Assembly (NCBI GenBank): GCA_965153455.1
Contig: OZ234504.1
Location: forward strand, 6,572,001-6,636,000
From: Sphagnum compactum
Taxonomy: Eukaryota > Bryophyta > Sphagnopsida > Sphagnales
Direction of reading: 5' to 3'
Length of the DNA stretch: 64,000 nt
How positions within the stretch are numbered: position 1 is the stretch's first letter; each line of letters begins with the position of its first letter. The position numbers were made by a program, and so were the translations under genes. The notes beneath the pieces are model-generated. The model saw only the letters and a program-made list of their open reading frames with translations. It was not told where the DNA came from and did no database searches. Of the stretch, positions 1 through 12,228 are shown in pieces.

Positions 1-370
1 CAATTTATGAAGAATTATTAGATTAAGTATGAGGCCCGCCACAGGCTGTGCTCGCATATTAGTTTAGAGAGAATATTAGTTTACACTCTGTTAGTTTAGA
101 GAGAGTTTACTATATGCACATTTAGGCATGTAATGGCCACTAGGAGTAAATAGTGTCCATTACATGTAGTCGACATTACACTATATGCCCAAGATGTGCA
201 TAATCATGGGCCCAAATGTGCCTGGGCAGGCACCAAGATGTGTGTGGACTCCAGACTTGACTAGACACATTTTAATCGGGCAAATGGGCAGACAGTACTT
301 TTGTAGTGCATGCATTTAGGACCCTTGCCTGTTTTAACGTCTTCCAAGTTTCCTGGTTATGTAGGTCCAT
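1..370. other. Intergenic, no gene seen
   Basis: AT-rich flank with a short duplicated phrase around a TTAGTTTAGAGAGA core near positions 58-110. I see no coding exon or RNA gene. The stretch from about 375 to 628 is probably the promoter and 5' UTR of the next gene; it contains a run of C and a CTTCTT/CCCTCT-rich pyrimidine tract at about 510-545, typical of plant 5' leaders. Confidence 0.5.
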
Positions 371-628
371 TTTGTGAGAGCCATTAAAGAACTTTTAAAT
401 CCTTCACCCCCCCCAGGGCCCAAAGTTGGGACCCAAACCCCAAATAAATGAACATGCTACAACGTACAGAATCTCAGTACTCCAGAATCTCACCAACGCC
501 ATCCCCCAACCTTCTTCTTCATCTTCTTCCCTCCCTCTCTCATTCAGGGATGCGCGTGTTTTGAATCCGCCTAGCTACGTCGCTGCGCTTTGGGGGCGGA
601 GGAGAGTTGATTTCTCGGGAGCAGCAGC

Positions 629-3581
629 ATGATGTTCTGGGTTACACTCCAATTGCCGTCATGCACCCGTTGCTGTTGCTCCACGCTTTCTCCCTCACTT
701 CACTACTCCTCATCTCCCTTAAATGCTGCGAGCCATGACAGGACGTGTATTTTGTCTCCTGTCAGTTGGAGCTCTGGTGATGGACTCAGCACCATGCGTG
801 CGCAGAGACGAGCGGGAGGAGTAGGACGCCGTTGCAAGGAATCTAGAGTTGGTAGGGTGAAGTTCGTTACGAGGTGCCTCGTCGGAGGAGATAACAATGA
901 ATCAGGTAGTGCACCCATCTTCGTCTTTTCGTAGATACGGGGGAATATAGTGTGATCAGTTCATGAGATGGAGAGGAGAATAATGCTTGTGTCGTGTACG
1001 TATGTGTGCGTGTTTAGGTTTTTTGGGAGACTTTTTTCTTCGGATTGCACAGAGAGAGAGAGAGAGAGAGAGGAAAACTCTTGTGTGTGTTGTCGGGAGG
1101 GGTTTTGTTTTTGTTTAGAGGAGCGTGTATGCAAAGCTGGGTATTTGCTTCCTACTCACCAATCCACAGGAAGAAAGGAAAACCTAAGGAACCTCGAAAG
1201 AGATTGGGACCACACTTTTCAACCCCCCGAGACAGGTTGAGGGATTTTCTCCATGACATGAAGGAATCTGCAGATAGTCTCCTATTCATCGTGTTCATGG
1301 ATATCCCCAATGTCTGTTTGTGTATGGTTTTGAGTGCAGTGGAGATTCAGTCTCAACTCCCCAATCCTTCAGTTTCACACACAATTCTCTTACAGAGTTG
1401 AGATGAAGTTTTACAGCTTACATTACCCACGAGTACATACAGAAAGAAACCAGGGCAAAAGAAGATTATGAACTAGGCACCTGTCACGAGGGTGGTCCAG
1501 AGGTTTGGGGCTCAGAATTTCTACCTGTTGTGCTTTTCTTGTGTGGGAAGGTATTGCAATGGAAATCTTTGCAATAGAAAACCCTTTTTGTTATGGTGCA
1601 TTTCTCTTGATGCCAACAAATACAAGTGTGGACCACGGACTCCAATAGTGACTGGGATACCTAACCTTCAGGATGTGGTTCATGGACTGTGCAAAAGGCC
1701 TGCATTTGCTCAGCAGTGTATCCTGCTGAGGATTTCCTTGCAAAATGTCATCTTAATCTGTCTGAGCAGACAACTTGATGCTTGCAGAAATTCTTTATGG
1801 GAGTGTTCCTTCCTTTTCTAGACCATGTTGACATTGAGGTCAATGAGGGTTTGGAGGTGAAAGTCAAATAAGGGAATCTATGACAATCTGCTTGATTTCT
1901 GGTTGGTATTGCGCTGATGTAATATGCTTTTGTTTGGCACCATGCAGGGGACAATAAACCAGAGACTTTATTCATGAGAGAGTTGCGAAAACGGGGACTC
2001 ACACCAACATCCACTACAGATGATGGCAGTGACTCTGGTATGTTGGGTACTGGTACAAAGACCAAAGGAGGGGAGAGTGAAGATGATGCAGGTGGCAGGG
2101 GTAGTGACCCATTTGGTGCCTCTGCAAAATTACCACCAAAATGGACAGATGAAAGGGACAAGTCTAATCAAAGGGAGCGCTCAATGGATTTGAACAGTGA
2201 GGGCCTTGATGTAAGCATCTCTCTATGTTTGGTTTGAATGCCATTAATTGGTTCTCAGAGGTGGAGGGCTCAGGATGTATGGCCAACCATAAGTTCACAT
2301 CATTCCCCCAATTTGTAAGTGAAGTGCATGTAGATTCCTTCGCCAGTTTCAACTGTATCTCACAGTTTGAAGGATAAGGAAGCTGTGTCTGCTCACTTGG
2401 TGAAGCTATTTGTGACTCTGCAGTCTACTGGTGTCCTGGAATTCAGACATATGGAAACTTGGAGCTCTGGCAATCTGGTTCCTCTCATCTTCTCACAAGA
2501 ACTTTGAAGTTGATAGGTCCCCATACTGCACATATGCAGTTCACCGAGGTTCTCAAGTAGTACTAAATTGACTATGATGCCTAACACCTTGCATGTGCCA
2601 TAGCAAACAGGGCTTAAACCCTTGGCCACTTGCAAGTCACCCGTGAACCCTAGCTCTGTGTTATGATAATTTGCATTTTTCACAAAGTAAATTTTATACC
2701 AGATGTGTACTATAGGGAGTTTCAAGGCTTCTATTTGTAGAGGCACCTTGACAGGAGCAGTTCAAGCTCAATCTGTCATGAAATGCAGTAATTTCTGGGT
2801 TGTTGCCGAAGCAAGGATTTAAGGTCTGTTAGAGATGATAGGTAGATCAATGAAGCTGTTCATTTCTCATCCTAAAGGCAGCAACCTCTTAATTGGTAAC
2901 TTTTCTATCAAATGGGATGTGTGCAGGGCTTGATACCCAGAGGGCTAGAGCTGATAAAGCTAGGTGGAACCTTCTGGTTGACCTTCTGGCCACTTATTCT
3001 TGCCACCATCTCCACATTTATAGCTTGCTATCTGGTATGTTGCAGATCTTAGGACACTAAATGTTAGGGATGTGATGATGTGATGATTTTCTTTCAAGGT
3101 ATGTCAATTGGGAAGCTGTTGCTTTACCTTTTGTCAGGTTTGATCTAGTGTAGGCAGCCAAAATGACTGCTAAGCCCAAGGACAGTAGGCATTCAGCTGA
3201 AGAATATATTCTGAATTTTGTGGAAAGTATATACAGAACAATAGGTGCCCATTTCTTCACAGATGGGTTGCCCTCTTGTCTTACACTGAATCAAACTGGA
3301 ATTAAACTGAAGTTTCACCTTTCATTTTACAGTCTGCACCAAGAATTTCTTGTCTTGAAGCATGAGAAGTATCAGTTAACATTTTCAATAGATCTCTCCT
3401 AACTAGCTATTCAATGCTTTTGTGAATGCAGTATTTTGGAGCAACGTTTGTACATAATGGCAATGGCACATCAGGGCGGCCACCATATGTGGATCCATTC
3501 CAGTTGCTGGAAGAGGAAGTCCTGCCTTCTGAGATCGGACCAAATCGTGTGCCTTATGGTGCTTTTAGTTCTCCTCAGTAA
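629..3581 (+). CDS. Conserved plant plastid membrane protein, function unknown (4 exons, 265 aa)
   Basis: I assemble exons 629-905, 1948-2210, 2927-3034 and 3432-3581. Every junction is GT-AG and the phases agree, giving 265 codons plus TAA. The first ~90 residues are Ser/Cys/Arg-rich and poor in acidic residues, as in a chloroplast transit peptide. Next come GDNKPETLFMRELRKRG (about 93-109), an acidic and glycine-rich linker, the block SMDLNSEGLDGLIPRG ending near 186, and one strongly hydrophobic segment (about 190-216) followed by YFGATFVHNG. The RERS..LNSEGL..LIPR block plus one membrane span resembles an uncharacterised plastid protein I remember from other plants, but I cannot name it. 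Two start codons are adjacent (629 and 632); I chose the first. Intron 1 (906-1947) holds an (AG)n tract. Function is not known to me; the gene model is firmer than the plastid assignment. Confidence 0.8.
1051..1072. repeat. (AG)n microsatellite in intron 1 of the plastid-protein gene
   Basis: Eleven uninterrupted AG units. They lie inside the first intron of the gene starting at 629, so they are transcribed but not coding. Confidence 0.9.
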
Positions 3582-4459
3582 ATTCCTACAGGATGTCAAT
3601 GTAGATGAATGCCAATGAATCCAACTATACCAGTTTGTGCATTGGATGTCAATGGGATGACTATGAGGGAAATGAGTAAGTGGATAGGTTCCAAACTCCA
3701 TCTCACCTGTGTAGAAGTATAGATAGAGGTGAAACAAAAATCCATGGAATCACATCCCAATTTGTAGAGATTACATGCTGTAAGAGAACCTGCAACATAC
3801 CCACAAAGATGTCCGAGCTCTGCCTTTCTATTCATGGTCTCTTGCCCTGTTTCCATATCTCCAGAGTCCAAATAGGCGGCAGTCCCAGGCTTTTTCTTCT
3901 CAACCAAATTCACTCATTATGTCCACTCAACCCTTTGCCTATCTTGTCAGGTCAGTCACTACTTGTCATTCAAGCTCAATGTTGATATCTGGATGAGTAA
4001 TCGGTATGGAACAAAGGTCTAATGTGTGTGTTGTCTTGTCACATCTTTCATTTTCTGGGTTTTTTTGTCACTTCTTGCATTGAAATCATTCACCTCAACA
4101 GGGCCATTGTGCAAATGTACATTTTTCATGCCATTTACCTGAACAAGGCCATTGTGCAAATGTATGTATTTCATACCTGCTACAAGAGCTAACAAACACA
4201 TTAGTATGTATGGCACAGACTTATTGTCTCCTACTAGAGAAGGCTCAAAAAACTACTGCAGTGTGCTAGGGCACAACAGTGGATCTGCAAGTGTGATTGC
4301 TGACGTTAAATTGGAGGGAAGAACAACACAAATCAATTAATGGGAAAAATTCGCTGACACCCAAAAGCACTACTAGATCCCGAATCCGGAATTATACAGT
4401 AAATTCTCCATTCCTCAGCAGAATAATGCACATTTCGAAAAAATGAATAAAGAAAAGGT
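3582..4459. other. Intergenic: 3' flank with a 45-bp tandem duplication
   Basis: This stretch separates the plastid-protein stop codon from the tRNA. The only structure I see is two adjacent, diverged ~45-bp units starting at about 4087 and 4132. Both carry GGCCATTGTGCAAATGTA, the first after CACCTCAACA and the second after TACCTGAACA. No coding exon is supportable. Confidence 0.5.
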
Positions 4460-4533
4460 TGCTTCCACTGAGAGTTGAACTCAGGACCTCCCGCTTACTA
4501 AACGGGTGCTCTAGCCAACTGAGCTATAGAAGC
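4460..4533 (-). tRNA. tRNA-Thr (anticodon AGU)
   Basis: Read on the minus strand, the sequence folds as a complete cloverleaf. The acceptor stem pairs GCTTCTA with TGGAAGC; the D arm is GCTC..GAGC; the anticodon stem CCCGT/GCGGG encloses the loop TTAGTAA (anticodon AGT); the T arm CTGAG/CTCAG encloses TTCAACT. The discriminator base is A and CCA is not encoded, as expected for a nuclear tRNA gene. There is no intron. A TTTTC run about 4-8 nt past the 3' end (plus strand 4452-4456) would serve as a Pol III terminator. It points away from the ceramidase gene that starts 445 bp to the right. Confidence 0.96.
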
Positions 4534-4977
4534 TTCGCGATAGATCGCATTGCATTAGTGTTTTTAATTGGTTTCAAATTGACATTGAAAGGCCATGATG
4601 ATAACTGTCTTGTCTTGGGTAGTCTTAGGTTTTCTCGTTTTCATCCCGCCGGGTCCTTCGTCTTCAGCTTCAACGGAAATTCACGAATCCGTACAGAGTT
4701 TTTTGCGAGGAACTCGTAAAATCCGCAAATTGATATGAGCAAGAAGAACGCAGCAACCCGCAGGAGAAGGAAGAATGAAGTACTCAACCTCGAAACCCTA
4801 AATATACAGCATGCAGCCAGAATTTTAAGACTTGGTGCAAAGCAATTGTCGAATTTGGGGGAATTGTGCAAAGGATTTGGAAACGATGTGAGGTGACGGT
4901 GATTAAGCGACCAAGTAAGGACGAACTTCAGAAATTGCGGAGGAGTGTTTTGGAACTCAAAACGGAAACGGGTCGCA

Positions 4978-6543
4978 ATGGCCGTGTATATCATTGGGTT
5001 GCTGAGACACCATTTGCTGGATAAGGCTCTGCCAAGGCATTGGTGCGATCCTCAGCGGGAGAAACTGACGCCTCTGACCATCGAGATGTACAACTCCGTC
5101 TCAAATCTGCCGGGTATCGTCCTCTCGCTCATCGGCCTAGTGAACACCATACACCAGCGATTTGAGCGCCGCTTCTTCGTCCTACACTTCACCTCTGTCG
5201 TTGTGGGGATTGGCAGTACGATAATGCATTGCACTCTTGTATACAAGTAAAAAAACCTCATCAGTAAACCTCTACGCTCCTCATCTCTAATGTTTCTTCA
5301 AAGGGTCGAGAGATTTGTAATTCCAAACCTCTCAATCGCCTTGCAATTTATCACTACGTTCTGAGATTATCAGGGGCCATATCAACGACCCATTTCCTTG
5401 CAAATTGCACCCAACAAGTTTTGTGGTGTCCCAACATCCGACGTCCAGTGGAAAACATTTGGGCTTCAACTAAAACTCAACCTCTTCTCTTTAGAGAAAA
5501 TATGGCCACCTTGGATGTTTTGAAGTCTAGGTTTGCAATTTTGCTTCACTTCCATGTTTCTGCAATTGAGTTTGCTGGTGACAAATGCTTCAAAGCCAAG
5601 CTTGATTCAATCAGATTTGACCATTATATGGATAACCTAACATCTGAGACAACTGCAATCGACCAATGTATCACAAAACAGATCAACATGTGGCCCTTTA
5701 TGATCAGTACCATCCTCAATTGTCTAGTCTTTTATCATGGGATTCTGTAAGGGACTGATCTGTCTCCCACAGTTTCAGAGGAATTTTGGAGACAGAAGGA
5801 AATGGAATGCAACTAAGTAATGGTTGAAGGCATGCCTTGCATTGCATTTGGCTGCATCATGGCAAAAACCTTGACAAAAGGAGGAATTATAGGGAAGTCT
5901 TGCCTTGATTTTGAAGCAATTGTTGAATCATTTGGAGTCAAAAGTGTAGTCTGCTGCAGTATATGTCTGGAAGCTTCAGCTTGGTTGGTGATACAGTACC
6001 GTGGTTGATTGCAGGCAGCAACAGAATGATGAAATACCAATGGTGTGGGTAATGCTGGTGTACATCTATGTGTTGTACTCCCCAGGTTGGAATCACAAAG
6101 TTTCAATGCCCACTCTCCTTGTGCCTTATGGTGCCATCTTCAGTGTCTTACACAACCACTACCAATTTGTGACTGGATTTCAGCTCCATTACATGTTACT
6201 GGCATTGCTGTGTGCACCACGGATTTACAGATACTACACAGTGACAACAAACATGCAGGCACACCGCTTGGCACACCAGTATTTGTTTTGCTTCTTTTCC
6301 ACAATCACCTGCTGGTATGTTGATCAAATATTGTGTAACCGGCAGTCAACTTTACCCATTGAACCAGAAGGGCATGCAATCTTTCACATCTTGAATGGCT
6401 TGAACTCCTATTTCGGCAACATGTTCCTGCAGTATTGCCGTGCCCAACAGCTAGGAATGAACCCCCATATCAAATACATTGCTGGGATGCTTCCTTATGT
6501 TAAGGTAGTCTCTTACCATACTCCCACCAAAGAGCCTGGCTGA
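4978..6543 (+). CDS. Alkaline ceramidase (ACER/YPC1 family), 2 exons, about 265 aa
   Basis: Exon 1 is 4978-5246 and exon 2 starts at 6015. The GT-AG join restores a continuous block CTLVYKQQQNDEIPMVW that matches the family. The protein is a seven-helix membrane amidase that cleaves ceramide into sphingosine and fatty acid in the ER/Golgi. Zinc-site residues are visible: Ser80 and His84 (GIGSTIMH), Asp95 (NDEIPMVW), and His210/His214 (EGHAIFHIL), spaced as in human ACER3. The calcium-binding loop near the N terminus is altered (HWCDPQREK instead of the usual DWCEENY pattern), although Glu36 (IEMYNS) is kept. The end is uncertain: reading on gives a stop at 6541-6543 after LPYVKVVSYHTPTKEPG, but AAG|GTAGTC at 6504/6505 could be a donor to a short third exon. 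The start is the first ATG in frame, 44 codons before the conserved LPGIV helix. Confidence 0.9.
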
Positions 6544-7977
6544 CCTAAACAGTTAGCCCCTTCATTATACCTATTGCTATTTAACACCCTAAATCACATT
6601 CCCCTGATACAGGCCATCATCTCCATTTGGCCTCTCTATCTACCACACAAAACCCTAGTGATATTTTTCGGTTTGTGGTTTGCCTGTAACATTGCTAATC
6701 AATTGTGCTGCATCAGGACTTCATTTATCTCCAGAGGTAATAGGAAGATGAGGTCAAAGCCCAACCCAATTCATTGAAATGCAGAAAACCCTGGGGCTGA
6801 GGTTTATCCCTATAACAGGTAAAGTACAAAAGCTGTGACAGACAGGACCCATACCTAGGCATGCACCACGGAGCATGAAATAGTTACTATCCCCACCCCG
6901 CTGTCCCCCCATACCAGTCCAACAGCACCCCACCAATACATATGTTAGCCATGGACTGTCAAAGCTGTAAAGACTATTAATAGCCCATCATCTCTGTTCA
7001 TCTGGTTGCCATTGGATGTGCAGAAAAACAACACCTGCTCTGCGGCAGAACTGCTCATCACCCTGGAGGAGATGACAAATTGATCATCTCCAGTTCATAG
7101 CATCATTGCCTCATTAACTGCCAAAAGATTAATGGGTCTTCACCCCCATGGGTGCTGCTGCTGCTGCTGCTCTTATTGAGCTGCAAATTAGGTTAACTGT
7201 CTAGGGTATGAACAGCTTAATTTACAAAAATGATCATCCTTAACACAACACCATGACTGAAATCCGAAGTTTTCTTTAAAAGGTGGTGAAAGGAAGAAGC
7301 CTAATTCTGTAACTAATAGAGAGAGTAGAATTGTTTACCTGTTGCAAGGTCAACACACCCCCTTGGCCACTTTCTCATTTCACGCTCATGTGTACTTTGC
7401 CATGTCAAGAGCTTTGGTTGAACACAAAACTCTACACAAAGAAAACAGATGATGGTGAACTGGATATAGAATCCACAAGACGTTCAAAAGCCCTCAGAGA
7501 CTGCCAATATTCAAACAAGTGTAAACTTTATGTCAAAGTTTGCCAACAGAGAATCTGTTAATGACCAGTAACAGACACCAGGGCTTTTGAAGGCACAGAA
7601 ATGCAGTCTCCTATATGGTTCTTGACATTTTGGAATCCAGCAATCTGCAACTGGTCTATCCTTTATTTCCCAGATTCCAATGTTTCAAGCTGAAAACCAT
7701 GTTTGAATTGTCTAGACTCCTTTTTAGACCAGATTTCTAAATTTTCTCTGCATGCTCAGTACTGAGCATGCAAGGCCATGAAAGATTTCATTCAGTCAAA
7801 CAGTTTTGAGGTGCCCCAACCCTAACAGCTGAACATTCCAAACTGTCTGTGCAGGTATAGGAACATTGCCAAGCTCTACCTCACACAAAGGAGAAGAGAA
7901 TGATAGTTTATAACAAACACATAGAAAATCACGAGGGATCAGCTCGTCTCCTGATTGCAAAACATATCTCTTCCTTT
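6544..7977. other. Intergenic between two convergent genes
   Basis: The region holds the 3' flank of the ceramidase and, on the minus strand, the 3' UTR of the MBD gene. A short CTG tract lies at about 7153-7171. A possible last ceramidase exon could sit here; I found none with convincing protein similarity. Confidence 0.5.
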
Positions 7978-10900
7978 TCATATGCTGATACCAACAGGAT
8001 GAGGTGCTTCTGATAGTACATGGGGTGCTTCTTCCTGTGGTTTTGCTCCACCTCTGAATGTTGCCAAATCATCAACAAGAACATGGATACCTTGAGGCTG
8101 TGGCAGTTCTACAGCTTTGGACTCGACCTCCTGCTGGTTGCCATCAACAAGAGTGTCCATATCTACCCCATTTACCTCCTCATCTTCCTCCAAGGGTTCT
8201 TCAGTCAAAAAATTAATGATCTGCTTGTTCTGAATCTCCTCAGCAGATTTCACCTCAGTATTAGGTTCTGTTGTCATTTCTTCCTCTACTGCTGAAGTCT
8301 TGGGCATCATTTCAGCTGTAAGGGCTGGTACGGCTATCTGTGTTTCTGTAATCATGGCAACATCTGCTTTTTAGTTTGGTTTCCTCATAGGCATCATCAA
8401 AGTTCCTAGAGTGCATGAAGAAGAGTAGCGTCCAGCACTTGATATGGTTAAGCAAGTGATGATGGTGAAATTTGTACTAGCATGCAGAGGTAAATTGAAA
8501 TGTAGCTAGCACAGTTGAGAGAGATGACAGATGTCCCTTACCTAGCCAATCCACCCCTTCTTTTTCTCTGTTCTCAATGCTCAAACCACCTACAGATGGC
8601 TTCTCTGCTGTAACCTCAGATGTCACAGCTACATCATGTTTCTCCTCATGCTTGGAAGTCAGGTCATCCTCCTTTGGCATTGTTGTTGCCACAGCTGAAA
8701 GATCTATCTCTGCTGCAATTTCTTTCACAGTTCCCTCTCTGACTATGTTCTTGTCAGCTTCTAATGCATCCCCATTTGTGGCAGAGGGTGGAACATCTGC
8801 ATTCATTAGAACAGGATCATCTGTGGCTTTGTTGGCCACTTTCTCATGTTCTGCATCCTTGACAAACTTGTCATCCACAGTTATTGAAGCTTCTTTTCGT
8901 TGACCAGTCACATTTTCCACATCTGGCTTTTCCTCCATTGCTTGAATCTCTTGCACTGGCAGTGTATCCTTCTTAGCATCCTCCATCTCTTCTTCATTTC
9001 CTGCTAATGATGCTGCTGCAGTACTTTTGGCTGTATCAACAAACAAGAGCACAGAAGAAGACTGTCACTTAACTGCTTTGTCTTGAGTGGTAAATACTTT
9101 GTCAAAAAGTCATCAACAGCTACATTCTCTTTCTGGCCACACAAGTTGATAAATGCATATCTCCTTGCAAGAGAACCAGATGAACATCTCAAGGTTCAGA
9201 TGATAAACTATTTCAGAAAGTGCACCCCTCTTGGCAAACACAAAACACTCACACTATGTTTTTTACTAATGAAGAACCTGCATTCTCACCTCCTTTTTTG
9301 CCTTTGGCTCCTACAACAGGAGAAACAATTTCCTTTGCAGTGTCGTGGACTACTTGCTTTGAGTGCTTGGTCACAGGAACGTCCATGTCTCCCTCTAAGC
9401 TGCCACCTGATAGTTGTCCTTTTGAACTCAACCTTAACGATCGCCTGGGACTCTCACCTATGTTGACAATATCAAGAAAAATTCAGCACTTGCAAGGACA
9501 GTTGATGCACGGGTGCACCTGGAAACTGAGAGGCCAGACCCAAAATAAAAAAAGACAGGAAGGGTGAAGTACAAGGATGCTGAAAGTAATGCATCTATTC
9601 ATTGCTTGAATATTAATAGACAGCATTAACAATGACATTTTCCAATTCTGTTGTCAGCCATAGAAAGACATACAGTGAATGCACTGAAACAGATGAGCAC
9701 TAGAAGATATCAAAAGGGGTAAGCAGAGAGGAAGCAATTTTTAGAAGAAACTTCATCATTCATGAAAAGAGCACCTGAGGTCCAGTCAAAGTCACTAGCA
9801 GTGGGACCGCCTGGGTGGCCCTTGAGATACTTTTCCAATTGCCGCTTTGACCTAATTTCTTCACCATCTGGTGTGATATAACTCACATCCTTCTGTTTTG
9901 GAGTCCTACCCCTTTTCTGAATGAACTGCAGACACAACTCCAGAACCTTTTGTCAGGTACAACAAATATTGCACAAAAAACCACATTGTGCTTCTAAATA
10001 TCTCTACAGCTCATAACCAGCAACACACCAAAATAGTGGTCGCCTGATGCCTTTGTCAGCAGTGATGCTAGCTAGCTCAACAAAAGAAAAGAATGAAACA
10101 GAAAGAGATGAGGAAGGGAACCACAAAGAAAGGGGAACACAAATATACCATATACCAAAGAAAAAGGAACCAAACAAGAAAGAACACATTAAAACAAATT
10201 GGAGAACAATGCAGAGAGCTTTAAGAGCAGTGTCTTTTCAGGACAACGCGAGCAACTCAGGGGTAAGATGCCTTTGATTCAAACACCAAACAGAAAGCTT
10301 GCTTTGTTTAGTAAAGCTCTGGTATAGAACTCACTAAAGATTATTCAGTATTCCAAATTTGGCAGACCCAAAATAATGGACTTCACATGAGGCATAGCTG
10401 AATCTTGTTCAGTACATGTACAAGTGAATGCTTGGTAGAAAATTTAAATGTTTACTCCTTTTAGATTTTGGGATATTGCTAAATCCAAGAAATTGCAAGA
10501 GAAACCATTAGAAGAGGTACAATTAAGCCCATAGAATGATTTAGGGTTCATGGCACTGGCAACAGAGTATAGTGTTGAACAAGAACCCAGAAAATAGGGA
10601 TACCAGGAACTAATAGTTCATCTATAAACCTTCTGATTGAGGATATTAACTTAGAAAGAAAAATTGGACAAGCAGTAGACATAATGAAAACTCAAAGACC
10701 ATGCCCTAAAACATCCTTGAAAGCCTGCACAGCCAGAACACTTCAAATTACATAGAGAGTTTCCCTTTTGGACATACAGTCATAACAGTTTGAGTGGATC
10801 CAACAAACACAAGAGTAACAGATCTTTCATGCAGTGACTTAAAGTCGTTGGTTTTATTATGCAAAGTTTTTGCAACAAAATTCTAGACCTCTCCAAAGAA

Positions 10901-11334
10901 AAGGCTGTTTTGACAGAGAGAGACATAACAATGTCTGCGTTTTCAGCCTATTCACAATACTGCAACAATGGAAAGGAAGTGTGGTTGGTAAGACACACAA
11001 GACCGATCTCTTTCTTAACAAGCCCGATTTCTTGGAGACTTTGCGTCAAAGATGCGTCGAAACAATAGAAAAGCAAAAATTCCATGGCATGGCGATTTGG
11101 TAAAGAATTTTGAACCGCCGTGAAAGTCCGAACCACATATATTACTGCAAGTAAGAAGAGGACTTCACAGACATGCTGCATTGACTAACTGGTTGCTGCA
11201 AGGGTTTCTAAGAAGAAGAAACAGACCTTCTTTTTCCAACCTTGCAGAGGAGGACTCGAAAGGTCTTGTAGCAAGCCTTCTGGTGTGTTCTCGGAAGCAA
11301 CAAGCAAGGTTGGCGAACCCCCCGGACTCGCCAT
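7978..11334 (-). CDS. Methyl-CpG-binding-domain protein, MBD10/11-like (5 exons, about 433 aa)
   Basis: Minus-strand exons are 11334-11227, 9925-9775, 9457-9290, 9030-8542 and 8363-7978; phases match throughout and the total is 434 codons with stop. The MBD fold covers about residues 31-90: QGWKKK ends exon 1, then come FIQKRGRTPKQKD, YITPDGEEIRSKRQLEKYL and DFDWTSG. The following GESPRRSLRLSS and the long acidic Glu/Ala/Lys/Val-rich tail (about 100-433) match plant MBD10/MBD11 nuclear proteins, which are linked to chromatin and silencing. The usual Arg after GW is Lys here; Asp49, Tyr52 and Arg61-Ser62 remain, so mCpG binding cannot be assumed. Exon 3 has two phase-compatible donors, ending at 9290 (GGAG|GTGAGA, preferred) or 9278 (GCAG|GTTCTT), which would add four residues. 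A large first intron (~1.3 kb) splits the MBD. Confidence 0.88.
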
Positions 11335-11421
11335 GCAGCCAAGCGCGCCCGTCGTCCAGTCTCCTCCGGAGACTTGAAAGAAAGAAAAAACGTTTTGATG
11401 TGGTAAGGAGCCTGGAGGGCG

Positions 11422-11441
11422 GCTGCTGCTGCTGCTGCTGC
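11422..11441. repeat. (CTG)n / (CAG)n triplet tract in the MBD 5' leader
   Basis: About six CTG triplets on the plus strand, 88-107 bp upstream of the MBD start codon on the other strand, so probably in its 5' UTR as CAG repeats. A similar GCT tract lies just upstream of the pyrophosphatase-like start at 50926. Confidence 0.8.
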
Positions 11442-11529
11442 CTTACTTGAATGCAAGGAAAAAAACAAAACCACGTAAGTACAGCACACTAGGCAAAAGG
11501 GAAAAACTAGACAACCTCGTATAACAGAA

Positions 11530-12160
11530 TTGAAGGACACGTCTTTTCAAAGCTGCAGCATCCCCGGGAAACGCACACGTGATAACAACCTTACTCACTT
11601 CCTCTTCACCGAAACAGAAACCCCGGCATGCAGATCAATTAAAATTGATCAGCAAACAAACGAGACAGAGAGACCGCAAACGGGGGGGAAAGAAAAACAA
11701 AAACAAAAAAAGAGAGAACGTGAACGAGAAAGATTTCTTTTTTTTTCCTTATTGCAACTAAAGTCAGACAACGCTGCCGGAGCTACTGCATCCAAGAATG
11801 CAAGAAGATTGATTGTCGCACAACCTCCTCGCTGCTACAGGACCAAAGGATGTTGGTGCGGTAAAATCCACAGCAAACAATTTCGAGAAAATAGGAAGGA
11901 AAAGTGGGATCAATGGAGTGTGTTACGACAAGCAGAAACAATGCATCATAATACGCAAAATAATAACAGCGACAAGGGCGTGCAGGAGAGACTACACGCA
12001 CACAGCAGGAGCGGAAGGCTGCAAGACGAGAGAGAGAGAGAGAGAGAGAGAGACGGAGGGAGGAAGAGAAACGCGCGGTTGTCTCTGGACTGTCCGTGAA
12101 CCGCGCGGCTGCCGCTTCTTTGCAACCGCGCGGTTCTCTCCCAACAGTGGACACTCAGAT
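11530..12160. promoter_or_regulatory. Upstream region of the MBD gene with (GA)n and CpG palindromes
   Basis: This stretch is richer in G+C than the surroundings. It contains a (GA)n tract at about 12028-12052 and, just beyond it, three related CGCGCGG words: ACGCGCGGTT at 12071, AACCGCGCGGCT around 12099 and the perfect palindrome AACCGCGCGGTT at 12124-12135. It probably belongs to the MBD promoter, which is read leftward. I assign no factor to the palindrome. Confidence 0.45.
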
Positions 12161-12228
12161 ATCTGTCTTTTACGTATCTCGTCGTCTCCTGATCGGCAAT
12201 TTGTGGACGTGGAATTTAGTTTTCACAT

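Noticed and set aside
8577-8903. 108-codon plus-strand frame
   Set aside because: Antisense shadow of the acidic MBD exon 4.
10859-11103. Overlapping plus-strand frames of 69-77 codons
   Set aside because: They lie in the first intron of the MBD gene on the opposite strand and show no homology.
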